Shown in pieces: positions 16,879 to 24,057 of a DNA stretch of 29,665 nucleotides. Source of the stretch: CAZPHU01 sp964419255. GTDB lineage: Bacteria; Fibrobacterota; Chitinivibrionia; Chitinivibrionales; CAYFVL01. Within the stretch, counting starts at the first letter, position 1. The number at the start of each line of letters is the position of its first letter. The stretch spans positions 1-29,665 of the forward strand of contig CAYQOU010000052.1 of assembly GCA_964419255.1 (NCBI GenBank). The letters run 5' to 3'. Made by a program: the position numbers and the translations under genes. The notes beneath the pieces were generated by a model. The model had not been told where the DNA came from. It did no database searches and worked only from the letters and a program-made list of their open reading frames with translations.

Positions 16879-17402
16879 TCTCCAGTGGTCCCCTCTGACA
16901 GTAGATGCTGGTTTTCGATGCGCCAAACAATGCGATCGGCAGTAATTGATGTTAGAAAAGCAAGGATTATTCCCGACAAAGTCTTTTTTTTCATACGGAA
17001 AGGGTCTTTCTATCCCGAGTGCGGCGGAGCCGGGGCAACAAGGAACGACGATCAAGGATTCAGGAGGCAGGAAATTCCGGGCGGTTAAGACGATGCAGAA
17101 ACATACTCCTTCCGCTTTGTTCTCCCCTCCCGCTTCAGCGGGATAAGACAAGGAATCCAAACAGCCCCCGTCTGACACCCCGTTTTACAAGAGGCAAAAA
17201 AATCCACAAAAATCATAAAAGCGCATATCCCTCTCTCATGCATCTGATAAGCCGGGATGCGCCGGGAAAAGGGCTGTATTGGGTTTGCGGGAGGATCTAT
17301 CACCCGCTTTCGCATTTGTATAATCATTTTCGCCATTTCCCCGGACGAATTCTTTTGCAGGCGTCCCGAAAGCCCCTGAGTCACACGCCTGCGATCCATC
17401 CA

Positions 17403-17421
17403 AACCGGTTAAAAACCGGTT
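17403..17421. repeat. Paired AACCGGTT palindromes, possible operator
   Basis: AACCGGTT occurs at 17403-17410 and again at 17414-17421, separated by AAA. The spacing of 11 bp centre to centre is about one helical turn, so two dimers could bind the same DNA face. It lies about 75 bp upstream of the sigma-54-like site. Confidence 0.4.
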
Positions 17422-17480
17422 CGACGGCTTACGGGATATGAAGCCGGGAGGAGAGTGCCATGTTCCCGGGCGTGATCAGT

Positions 17481-17497
17481 TTGGCATATCTTCTGCA
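17481..17497 (+). promoter_or_regulatory. Sigma-54-like promoter of the YqjD/holin/DUF3618 operon
   Basis: TTGGCATATCTTCTGCA has the obligatory GG-N10-GC arrangement of sigma-54 (-24/-12) promoters, with mismatches at the C after TGGCA and in the TTGC element. Transcription would begin near 17508, giving a leader of about 60 bases. A sigma-70 reading (TTGGCA, 15-bp spacer, TATATT at 17502-17507) is possible but poorly spaced. Confidence 0.4.
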
Positions 17498-17569
17498 CTC
17501 TTATATTACTTAAGGACATACCATCAGTAAAGGCTTTATCGACTCTACTCTTAAAACAGGAGGGGTATG

Positions 17570-18046
17570 ATGACACAACCTGTTTATAACCAAAGCCCTG
17601 CCGAAGAGGCACAGCAACAAAGGGATCAACAGCTGCGTGAGGAGGAGAAAGCCCGTAGCCGTGAGCAGGCCTCGGAGGCTGTCGAGGCTACCGGCGAGCA
17701 GGTGCGCCAGTCCGGCGAGCAGGCCGGCAAACAGGCTCTGGATGCGCTGAATGAGCGTAAAGACCGCCTGGCACGAAGTATCGATGATTTCGGAGAAGCA
17801 CTCGATTCTGCCGTCGAGCACCTCAGACGACAACAACACGGACAGCTTGCCGACTATGCTCAGAGGCTATCCGGCGGAATTCATGATGCGTCGCGGGCGG
17901 TCCGGGAGCGCTCTTCCCGGCAGTTGTGGCAGGATACGTCTGAGTTTGCCCGGAGACGCCCGGAGGTTGCCGTCGGCGCGATGTTTGCCGCCGGCCTGGC
18001 TCTGTCGCGTTTCTTCAAGGCAACCGAGGAGCAAACCAATAAGTAA
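17570..18046 (+). CDS. YqjD/ElaB-like membrane-anchored stress protein
   Basis: A 158-residue, mostly helical and very Gln/Glu/Arg/Ala-rich protein with long amphipathic or coiled-coil stretches (about 10-140) and a weak C-terminal membrane segment (EVAVGAMFAAGLALSRFF). That overall shape resembles YqjD/ElaB proteins, which are tail-anchored in the inner membrane and bind ribosomes in stationary phase, and the 'nutrient deprivation-induced' proteins of alphaproteobacteria. Similarity is in architecture and neighbours, not in a diagnostic motif. Two adjacent ATGs exist at 17567 and 17570; the second is better spaced from AGGAGGGG (17558-17565). It is the first gene of a three-gene operon. Direct function is unknown. 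Confidence 0.75.
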   Translation: MTQPVYNQSPAEEAQQQRDQQLREEEKARSREQASEAVEATGEQVRQSGEQAGKQALDALNERKDRLARSIDDFGEALDSAVEHLRRQQHGQLADYAQRLSGGIHDASRAVRERSSRQLWQDTSEFARRRPEVAVGAMFAAGLALSRFFKATEEQTNK

Positions 18047-18057
18047 AGGAGGTTGCC

Positions 18058-18540
18058 ATGCCGACACCAACAATCGAAAAACAACCCACCAGAGATCAAC
18101 GGATAGCCACCGAAGAGCATTATGCCCGCAGGAGCGACGGACACACCATCGGGGGGCTGATCCGGGAGCTGCGGGATGATCTGATGACACTGGTCTCTCA
18201 ACAGTTTGCGATGGGAAGACGAGAGATTAGTGAGAAATTTTCACGCATCAGCAACAATCTTGCCTTCCTGTTGACGGGAAGCATTGTGGCGCTGACCGGC
18301 ATCATCTTTCTGGTCCAGTCTCTCACCCAGGCCGTAGGTAACTGGCTTATCTACGGAGGATTAGCCGCGGCGACAGTTCAGTGGCTTGCCCCCCTTATCG
18401 TGGGAGGCACCCTGGCGGTTGCGGGCTTTATCTTTCTGTTCAAGGCGATACGGACATTCAGTCATCCGCATCTGAACCTGGACCATACCATGCACAGCCT
18501 TAAGGAGGACATACAATGGGCACAAAAAAGGAAGCGCTGA
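18058..18540 (+). CDS. Phage_holin_3_6 / YqjE-like membrane protein
   Basis: A 160-residue protein of the 'phage holin family' group (Phage_holin_3_6, formerly DUF1469; YqjE in E. coli). The family name is historical, and chromosomal members are not phage holins. It has an N-terminal soluble helical part (TIGGLIRELRDDLMTLVSQQFAMGRREISEKFS, described as two pieces around residue 30-60), then two hydrophobic segments, LAFLLTGSIVALTGIIFLVQ and APLIVGGTLAVAGFIFLFKA, giving a hairpin in the inner membrane. AAAGGAGG seven bases before the ATG is an ideal ribosome-binding site. It follows the YqjD-like gene by 11 bp and overlaps the next by 25 bp. YqjDE-type partners are usually found together, which supports both calls. 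Confidence 0.88.
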   Translation: MPTPTIEKQPTRDQRIATEEHYARRSDGHTIGGLIRELRDDLMTLVSQQFAMGRREISEKFSRISNNLAFLLTGSIVALTGIIFLVQSLTQAVGNWLIYGGLAAATVQWLAPLIVGGTLAVAGFIFLFKAIRTFSHPHLNLDHTMHSLKEDIQWAQKRKR

Positions 18541-19667
18541 ACTATAAGCAGCACGGCGAGCCGTCGAATCCATCCACTCCTCCGCCCTATTCCAAAAAGA
18601 TCAAAGTCAAGGATATCGAACGGGATGTCGATTACACCCGCTCGCATATGGATGATGTGATTGATGAGCTGGCGGAGCGTCTGCACCCCAGGCAGCTGGT
18701 GCACGATTTTGTGGATATTCTAACCGCCGCTCCGCACACACCGGAGGCGCGTAAAGTGTCGCATACCGCAAGAGACACATTCTCATATCTGGGAGAAAAG
18801 ATGCGACACGATCCGCTGCCTTTTGCGGTGATCGGAGCCGGAATCACCTGGCTTGCCCTCAGCGGACGGCATCATGACGAGAATGGCAGACAGGCGACCG
18901 GTTTTGAGCAGCATGCTCAACCGCCGTTGTCTCATGCCGCCGAAGCACCGGAGATGCGGCAGAGCACCCCTGAGATGCAGGATTTTCGGCAAGAGGAGAA
19001 GGATGTCGCCGGCACGGAGGCCAATATTGGTGATAAAGCCAAAGAGAAGGCTCATCAGACCGGGGATTATGTCATCGGCAAGAGCTCTCAGGCGAAAGAT
19101 TTTATCAGTGACAAGGCATCCGGGACCAGGGAGTCGCTTGGGCGGCAGGCCAGGCATGGTGCTCAGGAGATTTCACACCTTGCATCACAGGCCCGGCATC
19201 AGGCGGATTCCACCGCTCAAGCAACCTCTCACGGTCTAAGCCAAACCGGCAATGCATTTATGCATTCCGTGGAGAGTAACCCTCTTGCCGCCGGGGCTGT
19301 TGCTTTAGGAGCCGGTGCGTTGATTGGCATGCTTCTGCCGCATACCCACACGGAAGACCGCTATCTGCATAATGCTTCCGAGCGGACAAGAGAGAATCTT
19401 GCCCACAAAGCCGGGCAGGCGACCGAGGCAGGCAAACGCATAGCTGCCGCAGCAGCGGCATCGGCTAATCAGGAGGCACATAAGCAGGGGATCGCACCCG
19501 AGCAGGTTGCCGAGCAGGCAAGCAGGCGCAGCGAAGAGCAACCGACTTCACCCACCGCGGATAACCCGGTCCAAAAGGCCAGGCGTGCCATGGAAAGTGG
19601 TGCGGAAGCGGCAAAGGATCAGTCACGGGAGGAGAAACAAAAGTACACGGGAGAATCGCCGTCTTAG
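18516..19667 (+). CDS. DUF3618-like membrane protein with long helical region
   Basis: A 383-residue protein. Residues about 30-75 (DIERDVDYTRSHMDDVIDEL, AERLHPRQLVHDFVD) match the DUF3618 pattern, RxxIxxTRxxLxxTxxxLxxRL. A short hydrophobic piece follows (LPFAVIGAGITWLALSG, about 108-124). The centre is a low-complexity helical region rich in Ala, Gln, His and Lys with LEA-like or apolipoprotein-like character, and a second hydrophobic glycine-zipper segment (NPLAAGAVALGAGALIGMLL, about 253-272). The C-terminal 90 residues are again charged and helical. AAGGAGG eight bases before the ATG supports the start; it overlaps the holin-family gene by 25 bp. A role in envelope stress tolerance is an inference from the operon. 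Confidence 0.8.
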   Translation: MGTKKEALNYKQHGEPSNPSTPPPYSKKIKVKDIERDVDYTRSHMDDVIDELAERLHPRQLVHDFVDILTAAPHTPEARKVSHTARDTFSYLGEKMRHDPLPFAVIGAGITWLALSGRHHDENGRQATGFEQHAQPPLSHAAEAPEMRQSTPEMQDFRQEEKDVAGTEANIGDKAKEKAHQTGDYVIGKSSQAKDFISDKASGTRESLGRQARHGAQEISHLASQARHQADSTAQATSHGLSQTGNAFMHSVESNPLAAGAVALGAGALIGMLLPHTHTEDRYLHNASERTRENLAHKAGQATEAGKRIAAAAAASANQEAHKQGIAPEQVAEQASRRSEEQPTSPTADNPVQKARRAMESGAEAAKDQSREEKQKYTGESPS

Positions 19668-19700
19668 CAAAGAAACTCATTTGCGCCCCATCATCTGACC

Positions 19701-19737
19701 AGCGGGTTTTCCTCTAAAGGAGAATCCGCTTTCTTTT
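19701..19737 (+). terminator. Intrinsic terminator of the YqjD/holin/DUF3618 operon
   Basis: A 13-bp stem (19701-19713 with 19718-19730, two G-T wobbles) closes a CTAA loop and is followed by TTCTTTT. It begins 34 bp after the DUF3618-like stop codon. On the minus strand no T-tract follows, so it serves the plus strand. Confidence 0.85.
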
Positions 19738-19740
19738 AGA

Positions 19741-20841
19741 CTAGTCTGCCATCTTTTTCAGAAACCTGAAATGAGAAGCCATGCCCTCAGTATAGGAGGG
19801 ATGTTCGACATGCTTTACTCCTGCAGAATCACACACCTCATCCATAATCGCCGCTAGATGGGGAGTATGTACGTGACATATGCGGGGAAAGAGATGATGC
19901 TCCCTGTGGTAATTCAGACTCCCCACCAGCCAGGAAAATATCCGATGCCCGCGGGCAAAATCGGCTGTCACCCGTATCTGATGTTTATCGCGAGAATGGT
20001 CGATCCTCCCGTTAGACGGCAGGGGAAATTCCGACTCTTCCACAGTGTGGGGTAAGATGAAAATAAGGCTTAAGGTTATTCCGGCAACAAGTGCGGCAAA
20101 AAGATAAAAAACAAAAACCTGCAACGGTGTGCGCACCATCAGAGGTATGACAAACGCGATCGAGAAAAACGTGGCCTTACCGATCACAAAGACCAGAAGA
20201 TCAACTCCTTTTGGGCGAGGAATTTTATGTTTTCCCAAGCGTCCAAGGATCAGTGACGAGAAGTCGTCAAAAAACTGCCACTTGACTGCAAGCAAGCTGT
20301 ACATGGGCCATAAATAAAACTGCTGCCATCTATGATACCAGAGCTTCTTTTGTTTGGGCGTAATATGGGCCAGATGCCCCAGGTCGATATCTGTGTCGTA
20401 ATCGGGTATGTTGACAAAGGTATGATGAAACCGCACATGTTTCCATTGCCACATGTACGAACTGCCACCTATCAGATCCAGTGTCATCGACAATAATCTA
20501 TTTACCCCCGGATTTTTGGAGTAGGCTCCATGACTGGCATCATGCTGAATGTTCATGCCGATGCCGGCGGCGGAGAAACCGAGAAATATCGACAGAATTA
20601 TGCCTTCCCAAATAGTATCTGCCCAAAAGACCAGAAGTACGTATGAGCCAAAAAAGGCAAAAAGTACAAGAGCGGTTTTCAGGTACATCGATGCGGTAGC
20701 AGTACGCGGGATGCGCTTGGATATGAAATATTCATTTACCCGGCTGTTCAGTGCCCTGTGGAACTCCAGATCCCGTGAGAAATGAAGCTTAGGAAGGGTG
20801 GCGGATTCATCACCTTTTTTCGTTGAAATATGTATACTCAT
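19741..20841 (-). CDS. Fatty acid desaturase (membrane di-iron)
   Basis: A 366-residue integral membrane desaturase of the fatty_acid_desaturase family, with the three histidine boxes that hold the di-iron centre: H100-D-A-S-H104, H135-V-R-F-H-H140 and, near the C-terminus, H312-R-E-H-H316 in LNYHREHHLFPRICHVHTPH. The C-terminal box has His, not Gln, at its first position. The spacing and sequences resemble the front-end (linoleoyl-CoA/delta-6-like) group, but no cytochrome b5 domain is fused, so an external electron donor is needed. Hydrophobic segments about 54-73, 79-98 and 218-265 fit the usual four-TM plan. It likely introduces double bonds in membrane acyl chains. The ribosome-binding site is weak. 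It is a single-gene unit. Confidence 0.9.
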   Translation of the reverse strand: MSIHISTKKGDESATLPKLHFSRDLEFHRALNSRVNEYFISKRIPRTATASMYLKTALVLFAFFGSYVLLVFWADTIWEGIILSIFLGFSAAGIGMNIQHDASHGAYSKNPGVNRLLSMTLDLIGGSSYMWQWKHVRFHHTFVNIPDYDTDIDLGHLAHITPKQKKLWYHRWQQFYLWPMYSLLAVKWQFFDDFSSLILGRLGKHKIPRPKGVDLLVFVIGKATFFSIAFVIPLMVRTPLQVFVFYLFAALVAGITLSLIFILPHTVEESEFPLPSNGRIDHSRDKHQIRVTADFARGHRIFSWLVGSLNYHREHHLFPRICHVHTPHLAAIMDEVCDSAGVKHVEHPSYTEGMASHFRFLKKMAD

Positions 20842-21312
20842 AGGTATCGGGTCTCAAAAAAACGGGTTAATTATTTGTAAATTGTGCGGTTCTCTGTGGA
20901 TAACTCGCGGCACCCTCCTGAGAGCTGCTGGATTGAGGCAATCAGGTGGAGTAGCCCCTTCTTGGTGTTATCCGGGATTGCTGAAGCCCTGCCCCCCCCA
21001 CCACAATTGTGCGAATCGCCACCAGAGAATCACGCAAGGTTTTATTTGTTGTATCACATCGATATCAACAATTGTGCCATATGGCCAATCTGATTGAGCG
21101 GCTCTGAATGTATGAGTCACGAAATCCCTTGCGGGCAGGAGAGTTTTCAACCGTGCAATCGCGTAAATGCTCTCAGAGATACTGCCAGAAGCGCTGAAAC
21201 TGTATGCCGTATGGGGTTTGGGGCGCGTCGCAGTGCGACAACCGCTCAATTGAGATAATACTAAGAGTTTGCGGAAAAATCGCTACTTCAGAAAAAGAAT
21301 GCTTAAGATGAC
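20842..21312. other. Gene-free region upstream of the desaturase
   Basis: It must hold the desaturase promoter. Contents I can name are one perfect DnaA-box-like 9-mer (TGTGGATAA at 20895-20903) and the second copy of the diverged dispersed repeat (about 21036-21215). A 93-codon minus-strand ORF (20968-21249) covers the repeat but has no ribosome-binding site or known family. Confidence 0.6.
21036..21215 (+). repeat. Diverged dispersed repeat, copy 2
   Basis: The partner of the element at 8296-8480, same orientation, with the shared 15-mer at 21093-21107. Read on the minus strand in the same frame, both copies give the pattern TLLPxxDxxxHxxRAAQ, so a decayed coding sequence is one possible origin. 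Here the element lies between two minus-strand genes, unlike copy 1, so it does not have a fixed position relative to a downstream gene. Confidence 0.55.
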
Positions 21313-21342
21313 AAAAAAAGGGCACCAATTAGAAGGGTGCCC
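21313..21342 (-). terminator. Intrinsic terminator of the 374-residue outer-membrane protein gene
   Basis: GGGCACC (21320-21326) pairs with GGTGCCC (21336-21342) around a nine-base loop. On the minus strand the stem is followed by a run of seven T (complement of 21313-21319). It lies just after the stop of the gene at 21371-22495. Confidence 0.88.
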
Positions 21343-21370
21343 CTTTGGAAGTCGCGCTGTGTCATCCGAA

Positions 21371-22495
21371 TTAAAAACCGATACCAAATTCGATACCGAT
21401 TTCGGTCGGATAGCTATCTTTTTTGTGTGGGTAATCCTGATCTTCTTCATATTCATCATAGTAGTAATAGTCGATGTTACGATCCGTTCCCGTGGTGATA
21501 GGCAGCACGTTTTGCCCGACCTTTAAACTCACGAACCCGCGGAAAGGAGAATTACGCGGAAAGCTTGCACCTACCTGTAGAAACGGGACTATACCTATCT
21601 GGAATATGGATTCATCCTCTCCAATGCTCAAAAAAGGTGCGACTCCGATACCAGTATAAACCCCTACAAGTTTGGAGTAGACAAAGTAATTCCCACCTAA
21701 CTCAAACTGGACACCCCCGTAGACTCTTTCCTCATCGACTTTGAAGGATGTCGGAATCTTTGCATTGACACCAAATTCAAAGAAAATCTTTTCTGATTCG
21801 ATGCGATGATTATAGCCGATCGTAACGATATCGACGATATGCAAACCGTGTACGCCGGGGTAGAAAACTCCGAATTTCAACCCCTTTATGTTTTCGGTAA
21901 ACATCTTATTGTTACCCATTCCCTCACGGCGGGTAATATTATCGACAGTACGCACTTCTTCGACGGAAACCTTCTGAAAAAGCGCCCGGGCGATTCTGTC
22001 TGTGGACTCTTCGATATCACCATAGGTTAAGAGCGTCATCTCGACGATATGAATCTCTTTGCCGAATGCATTTCTGCGGGAAACAGTCACTATTGTTTTA
22101 TGATTGTCCAGAAGCTCCTGATCATCTGGATCGTCGTCATCATCTAATTTCACGATGATTGTTTTACTAGCCGGTTCTTGACTGTAGCTGTAGTCGGCTC
22201 TTTCTTTTCGGCTCAGGTAAAGACCGACGGCTTCGATTTCCAGATACTCCTTTGCTCCAAGTTCCTGGGCAGTTTCCGCAAAACTCCTGTCTTCTGCGAT
22301 CGCCCTGGCCGTGTTGCGAGGCGATATAACATCTTCACCGGAGATAGAGCGATATTTATTTGCAAGGAGGACACCAAACGCCTCAACAAAACTCTTATCG
22401 GTATTCACTCCGTGTGGCGGGAAAACCGCAACCTGGGCATAGGAAACGATACTGGTGCCGATAAGCATCAGGGTTATCAGGGCACTAAAACGCAT
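21371..22495 (-). CDS. Outer-membrane beta-barrel protein with N-terminal periplasmic domain
   Basis: A 374-residue exported protein with a signal peptide (MRFSALITLMLIGTSIVSYA). Residues about 21-180 form an alpha/beta domain (QVAVFPPHGVNTDKSFVEAF, VISPRNTARAIAED, AKEYLEIEAVGLYLSR) resembling the TolB-N/CsgG-like domains that sit in the periplasm, with an acidic DDDDDPDDQE loop. The remainder (about 205-374) is beta-strand-rich with a C-terminal aromatic end (IGIEFGIGF), as in outer-membrane barrels. I do not recognise a named family. AGGAGGT five bases upstream of the ATG is a strong ribosome-binding site. It is a single-gene unit with its own terminator. Function unknown; a porin-like or envelope-assembly role is conceivable. 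Confidence 0.7.
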   Translation of the reverse strand: MRFSALITLMLIGTSIVSYAQVAVFPPHGVNTDKSFVEAFGVLLANKYRSISGEDVISPRNTARAIAEDRSFAETAQELGAKEYLEIEAVGLYLSRKERADYSYSQEPASKTIIVKLDDDDDPDDQELLDNHKTIVTVSRRNAFGKEIHIVEMTLLTYGDIEESTDRIARALFQKVSVEEVRTVDNITRREGMGNNKMFTENIKGLKFGVFYPGVHGLHIVDIVTIGYNHRIESEKIFFEFGVNAKIPTSFKVDEERVYGGVQFELGGNYFVYSKLVGVYTGIGVAPFLSIGEDESIFQIGIVPFLQVGASFPRNSPFRGFVSLKVGQNVLPITTGTDRNIDYYYYDEYEEDQDYPHKKDSYPTEIGIEFGIGF

Positions 22496-22621
22496 AAGGA
22501 CCTCCTGAAAAAAAACGGGGTGTATGAAAAAAAAGCCTGAAACAGGTGCTTAACATTCTTTCACTAATATATATGTAACCGCTGCGCAATGCCATTTTTT
22601 TGGCCGGATGGCTTGTTCCGT

Positions 22622-22651
22622 TTGAACATGGTCGTCATAACAACGTATATT
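22622..22651 (+). promoter_or_regulatory. Sigma-70-type promoter of trkA-trkH
   Basis: TTGAAC at 22622-22627 and TATATT at 22646-22651 are separated by 18 bp. Transcription would start near 22658, giving a leader of about 30 bases that includes GAGGA at 22676-22680 before the GTG start. Confidence 0.65.
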
Positions 22652-22689
22652 TTAGGGTTTATATCCATTCACAATGAGGATTCCATAAC

Positions 22690-24057
22690 GTGAATATTAT
22701 CATAGTCGGCGCAGGAACAGTGGGCTACAGTCTGGCTGCCCATCTTTCTTCTCTCAACCATCATATATCGGTTATCGAGCATAACGCAGCTTTGAGTAAA
22801 GAGATAAATGCTAAACTGGACGTATTTACCGTAACCGGCCCGGGAGCCAGCCCGCAGGCACTTCTCGATGCCGGAATCGCAAATGCGGATATGGTTATCG
22901 CGGTGACCCCCCGTGATGATACAAACCTTCTCGTCTGCGGATTTGCCAAACAGTATGGAGTAATCAAAAGAATCGCGCGTATAAAAAACAGTGAATACAC
23001 TCAGGCCGAAAGCAGAATCAGCCTTCAGGAACTTGGGGTAACTCATGTGATCGAGCCTGAAAAAGAGGTCGTGCGCTCGATACTTCAATACATCGAACTT
23101 CCCGGAGTGACCAAAACAGCAAACTTTCAATCCGATAACGTGTATTTGCGCGGATTCAGGATCACCGAAGACATGCCGCTGACAAATAAGACACTCTCGG
23201 AAATCAGACAGATTCCCGATGTGGGAAACCTGCTTATCGTTCTTATCATCCGCGATGGGAAAAGTGTTCTTCCCACCGGGGACGAGCGGGTTCTGCCCGG
23301 AGACGATATCGTTGCGATTATGGCAAGCGAATCGCTCGATTCGTTTCGAAAGCTTCTAAACCGCCCCCCTTCCAAGCTAAAGAAGGTGGTGGTTTCGGGA
23401 GACACCCTCACCGCTATCTACCTGGCGCGGGAACTGCGCCCCTTTGCCGATCGTATCATACTTGTGGATCCGGATGAGCATCACGGACTCTTTGCCGCCT
23501 CACAACTCAATGGTGTCGAGGTTCTTCACGGTGACTGCACCAACATAGAGATGCTTCAGGAAGTACATGTTGAAAACACGCCTTTTTTTATCGCTGCGGG
23601 TAAAGATACCGAAGACAACATAATGTCCTGCCTTTTGGCAAAAGCTGAGGGAGCAAAAGAGGTCATCGCGATAAGCAATAACCAAAAACATGTCGATCTT
23701 TTCCAGTCACTGGGCCTGGACCATATCATAAATCCCCACAGCATCACCTCACAGTCTATCATCGCCAACGTTCTGAAAGTACCTATTGGTGCCCTTCTGC
23801 ATCTCAAGGACGTCAACGTAGAGGTGACCCGTTTAATTGCCGAACACAACAGCAGAGTGGTCGATAAGCCCCTTTCGCAACTCGACAAGCTCTTCAGAAA
23901 ATCAGTAATCATCGGGAGCGTGATGCGGGAAGACCGGGTGATCATCCCGTCGGGTGACACAATAATTCAACCAGGTGATGAGGTTCTCGTGCTGTGTAAT
24001 AGCCGAAAAATCAATTCTGTGAGTAAGTTCTTTAAATCCGGGCTCGGTTTTGCGTGA
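22690..24057 (+). CDS. trkA: Trk potassium uptake system peripheral protein TrkA
   Basis: A 455-residue cytoplasmic regulator of potassium uptake. It consists of two tandem TrkA_N/RCK plus TrkA_C units. The first (1 to about 120) has an intact dinucleotide-binding motif IIIVGAGTVGYSLA with VIEHNAAL for the ribose-binding acidic residue; the second (about 228-345) has a degenerate version (VVVSGDTLTAIYLARELRP). TrkA_C-like parts end each unit. It binds the channel TrkH and gates it by nucleotide binding. The start is a GTG at 22690, nine bases after GAGGA. It overlaps trkH by four bases (GTGA), so the two are co-translated. Confidence in family is very high; the length is normal for TrkA. Confidence 0.95.
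   Translation: MNIIIVGAGTVGYSLAAHLSSLNHHISVIEHNAALSKEINAKLDVFTVTGPGASPQALLDAGIANADMVIAVTPRDDTNLLVCGFAKQYGVIKRIARIKNSEYTQAESRISLQELGVTHVIEPEKEVVRSILQYIELPGVTKTANFQSDNVYLRGFRITEDMPLTNKTLSEIRQIPDVGNLLIVLIIRDGKSVLPTGDERVLPGDDIVAIMASESLDSFRKLLNRPPSKLKKVVVSGDTLTAIYLARELRPFADRIILVDPDEHHGLFAASQLNGVEVLHGDCTNIEMLQEVHVENTPFFIAAGKDTEDNIMSCLLAKAEGAKEVIAISNNQKHVDLFQSLGLDHIINPHSITSQSIIANVLKVPIGALLHLKDVNVEVTRLIAEHNSRVVDKPLSQLDKLFRKSVIIGSVMREDRVIIPSGDTIIQPGDEVLVLCNSRKINSVSKFFKSGLGFA

Larger units (their letters stand above)
16879..17566. other. 688-bp gene-free divergent intergenic region
   Basis: It separates the divergent permease and YqjD-like operons and must contain promoters for both. No gene is credible. 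A signal-peptide-like 60-codon ORF on the minus strand (16812-16994) overlaps the permease start and lacks a ribosome-binding site. Recognisable elements are a direct repeat of the palindrome AACCGGTT and a sigma-54-like site close to the plus-strand operon. Confidence 0.6.

Noticed and set aside
16812..16994. 60-codon minus-strand ORF with a signal-peptide-like start (MKKKTLSGIILAFLTSITA)
   Set aside because: It overlaps the permease start out of frame and has no ribosome-binding site; kept only as a remark.
18058..18540. Prophage or lysis cassette suggested by the 'phage holin' family name
   Set aside because: No endolysin, structural or integrase gene is nearby; YqjD-like and DUF3618-like neighbours indicate the chromosomal stress-type operon.
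20895..20903. Perfect DnaA-box-like 9-mer (TTATCCACA on the minus strand)
   Set aside because: Only one copy, without an AT-rich unwinding region, further boxes or dnaA/dnaN/gidA nearby; a single match in 30 kb is expected by chance at a fair rate.
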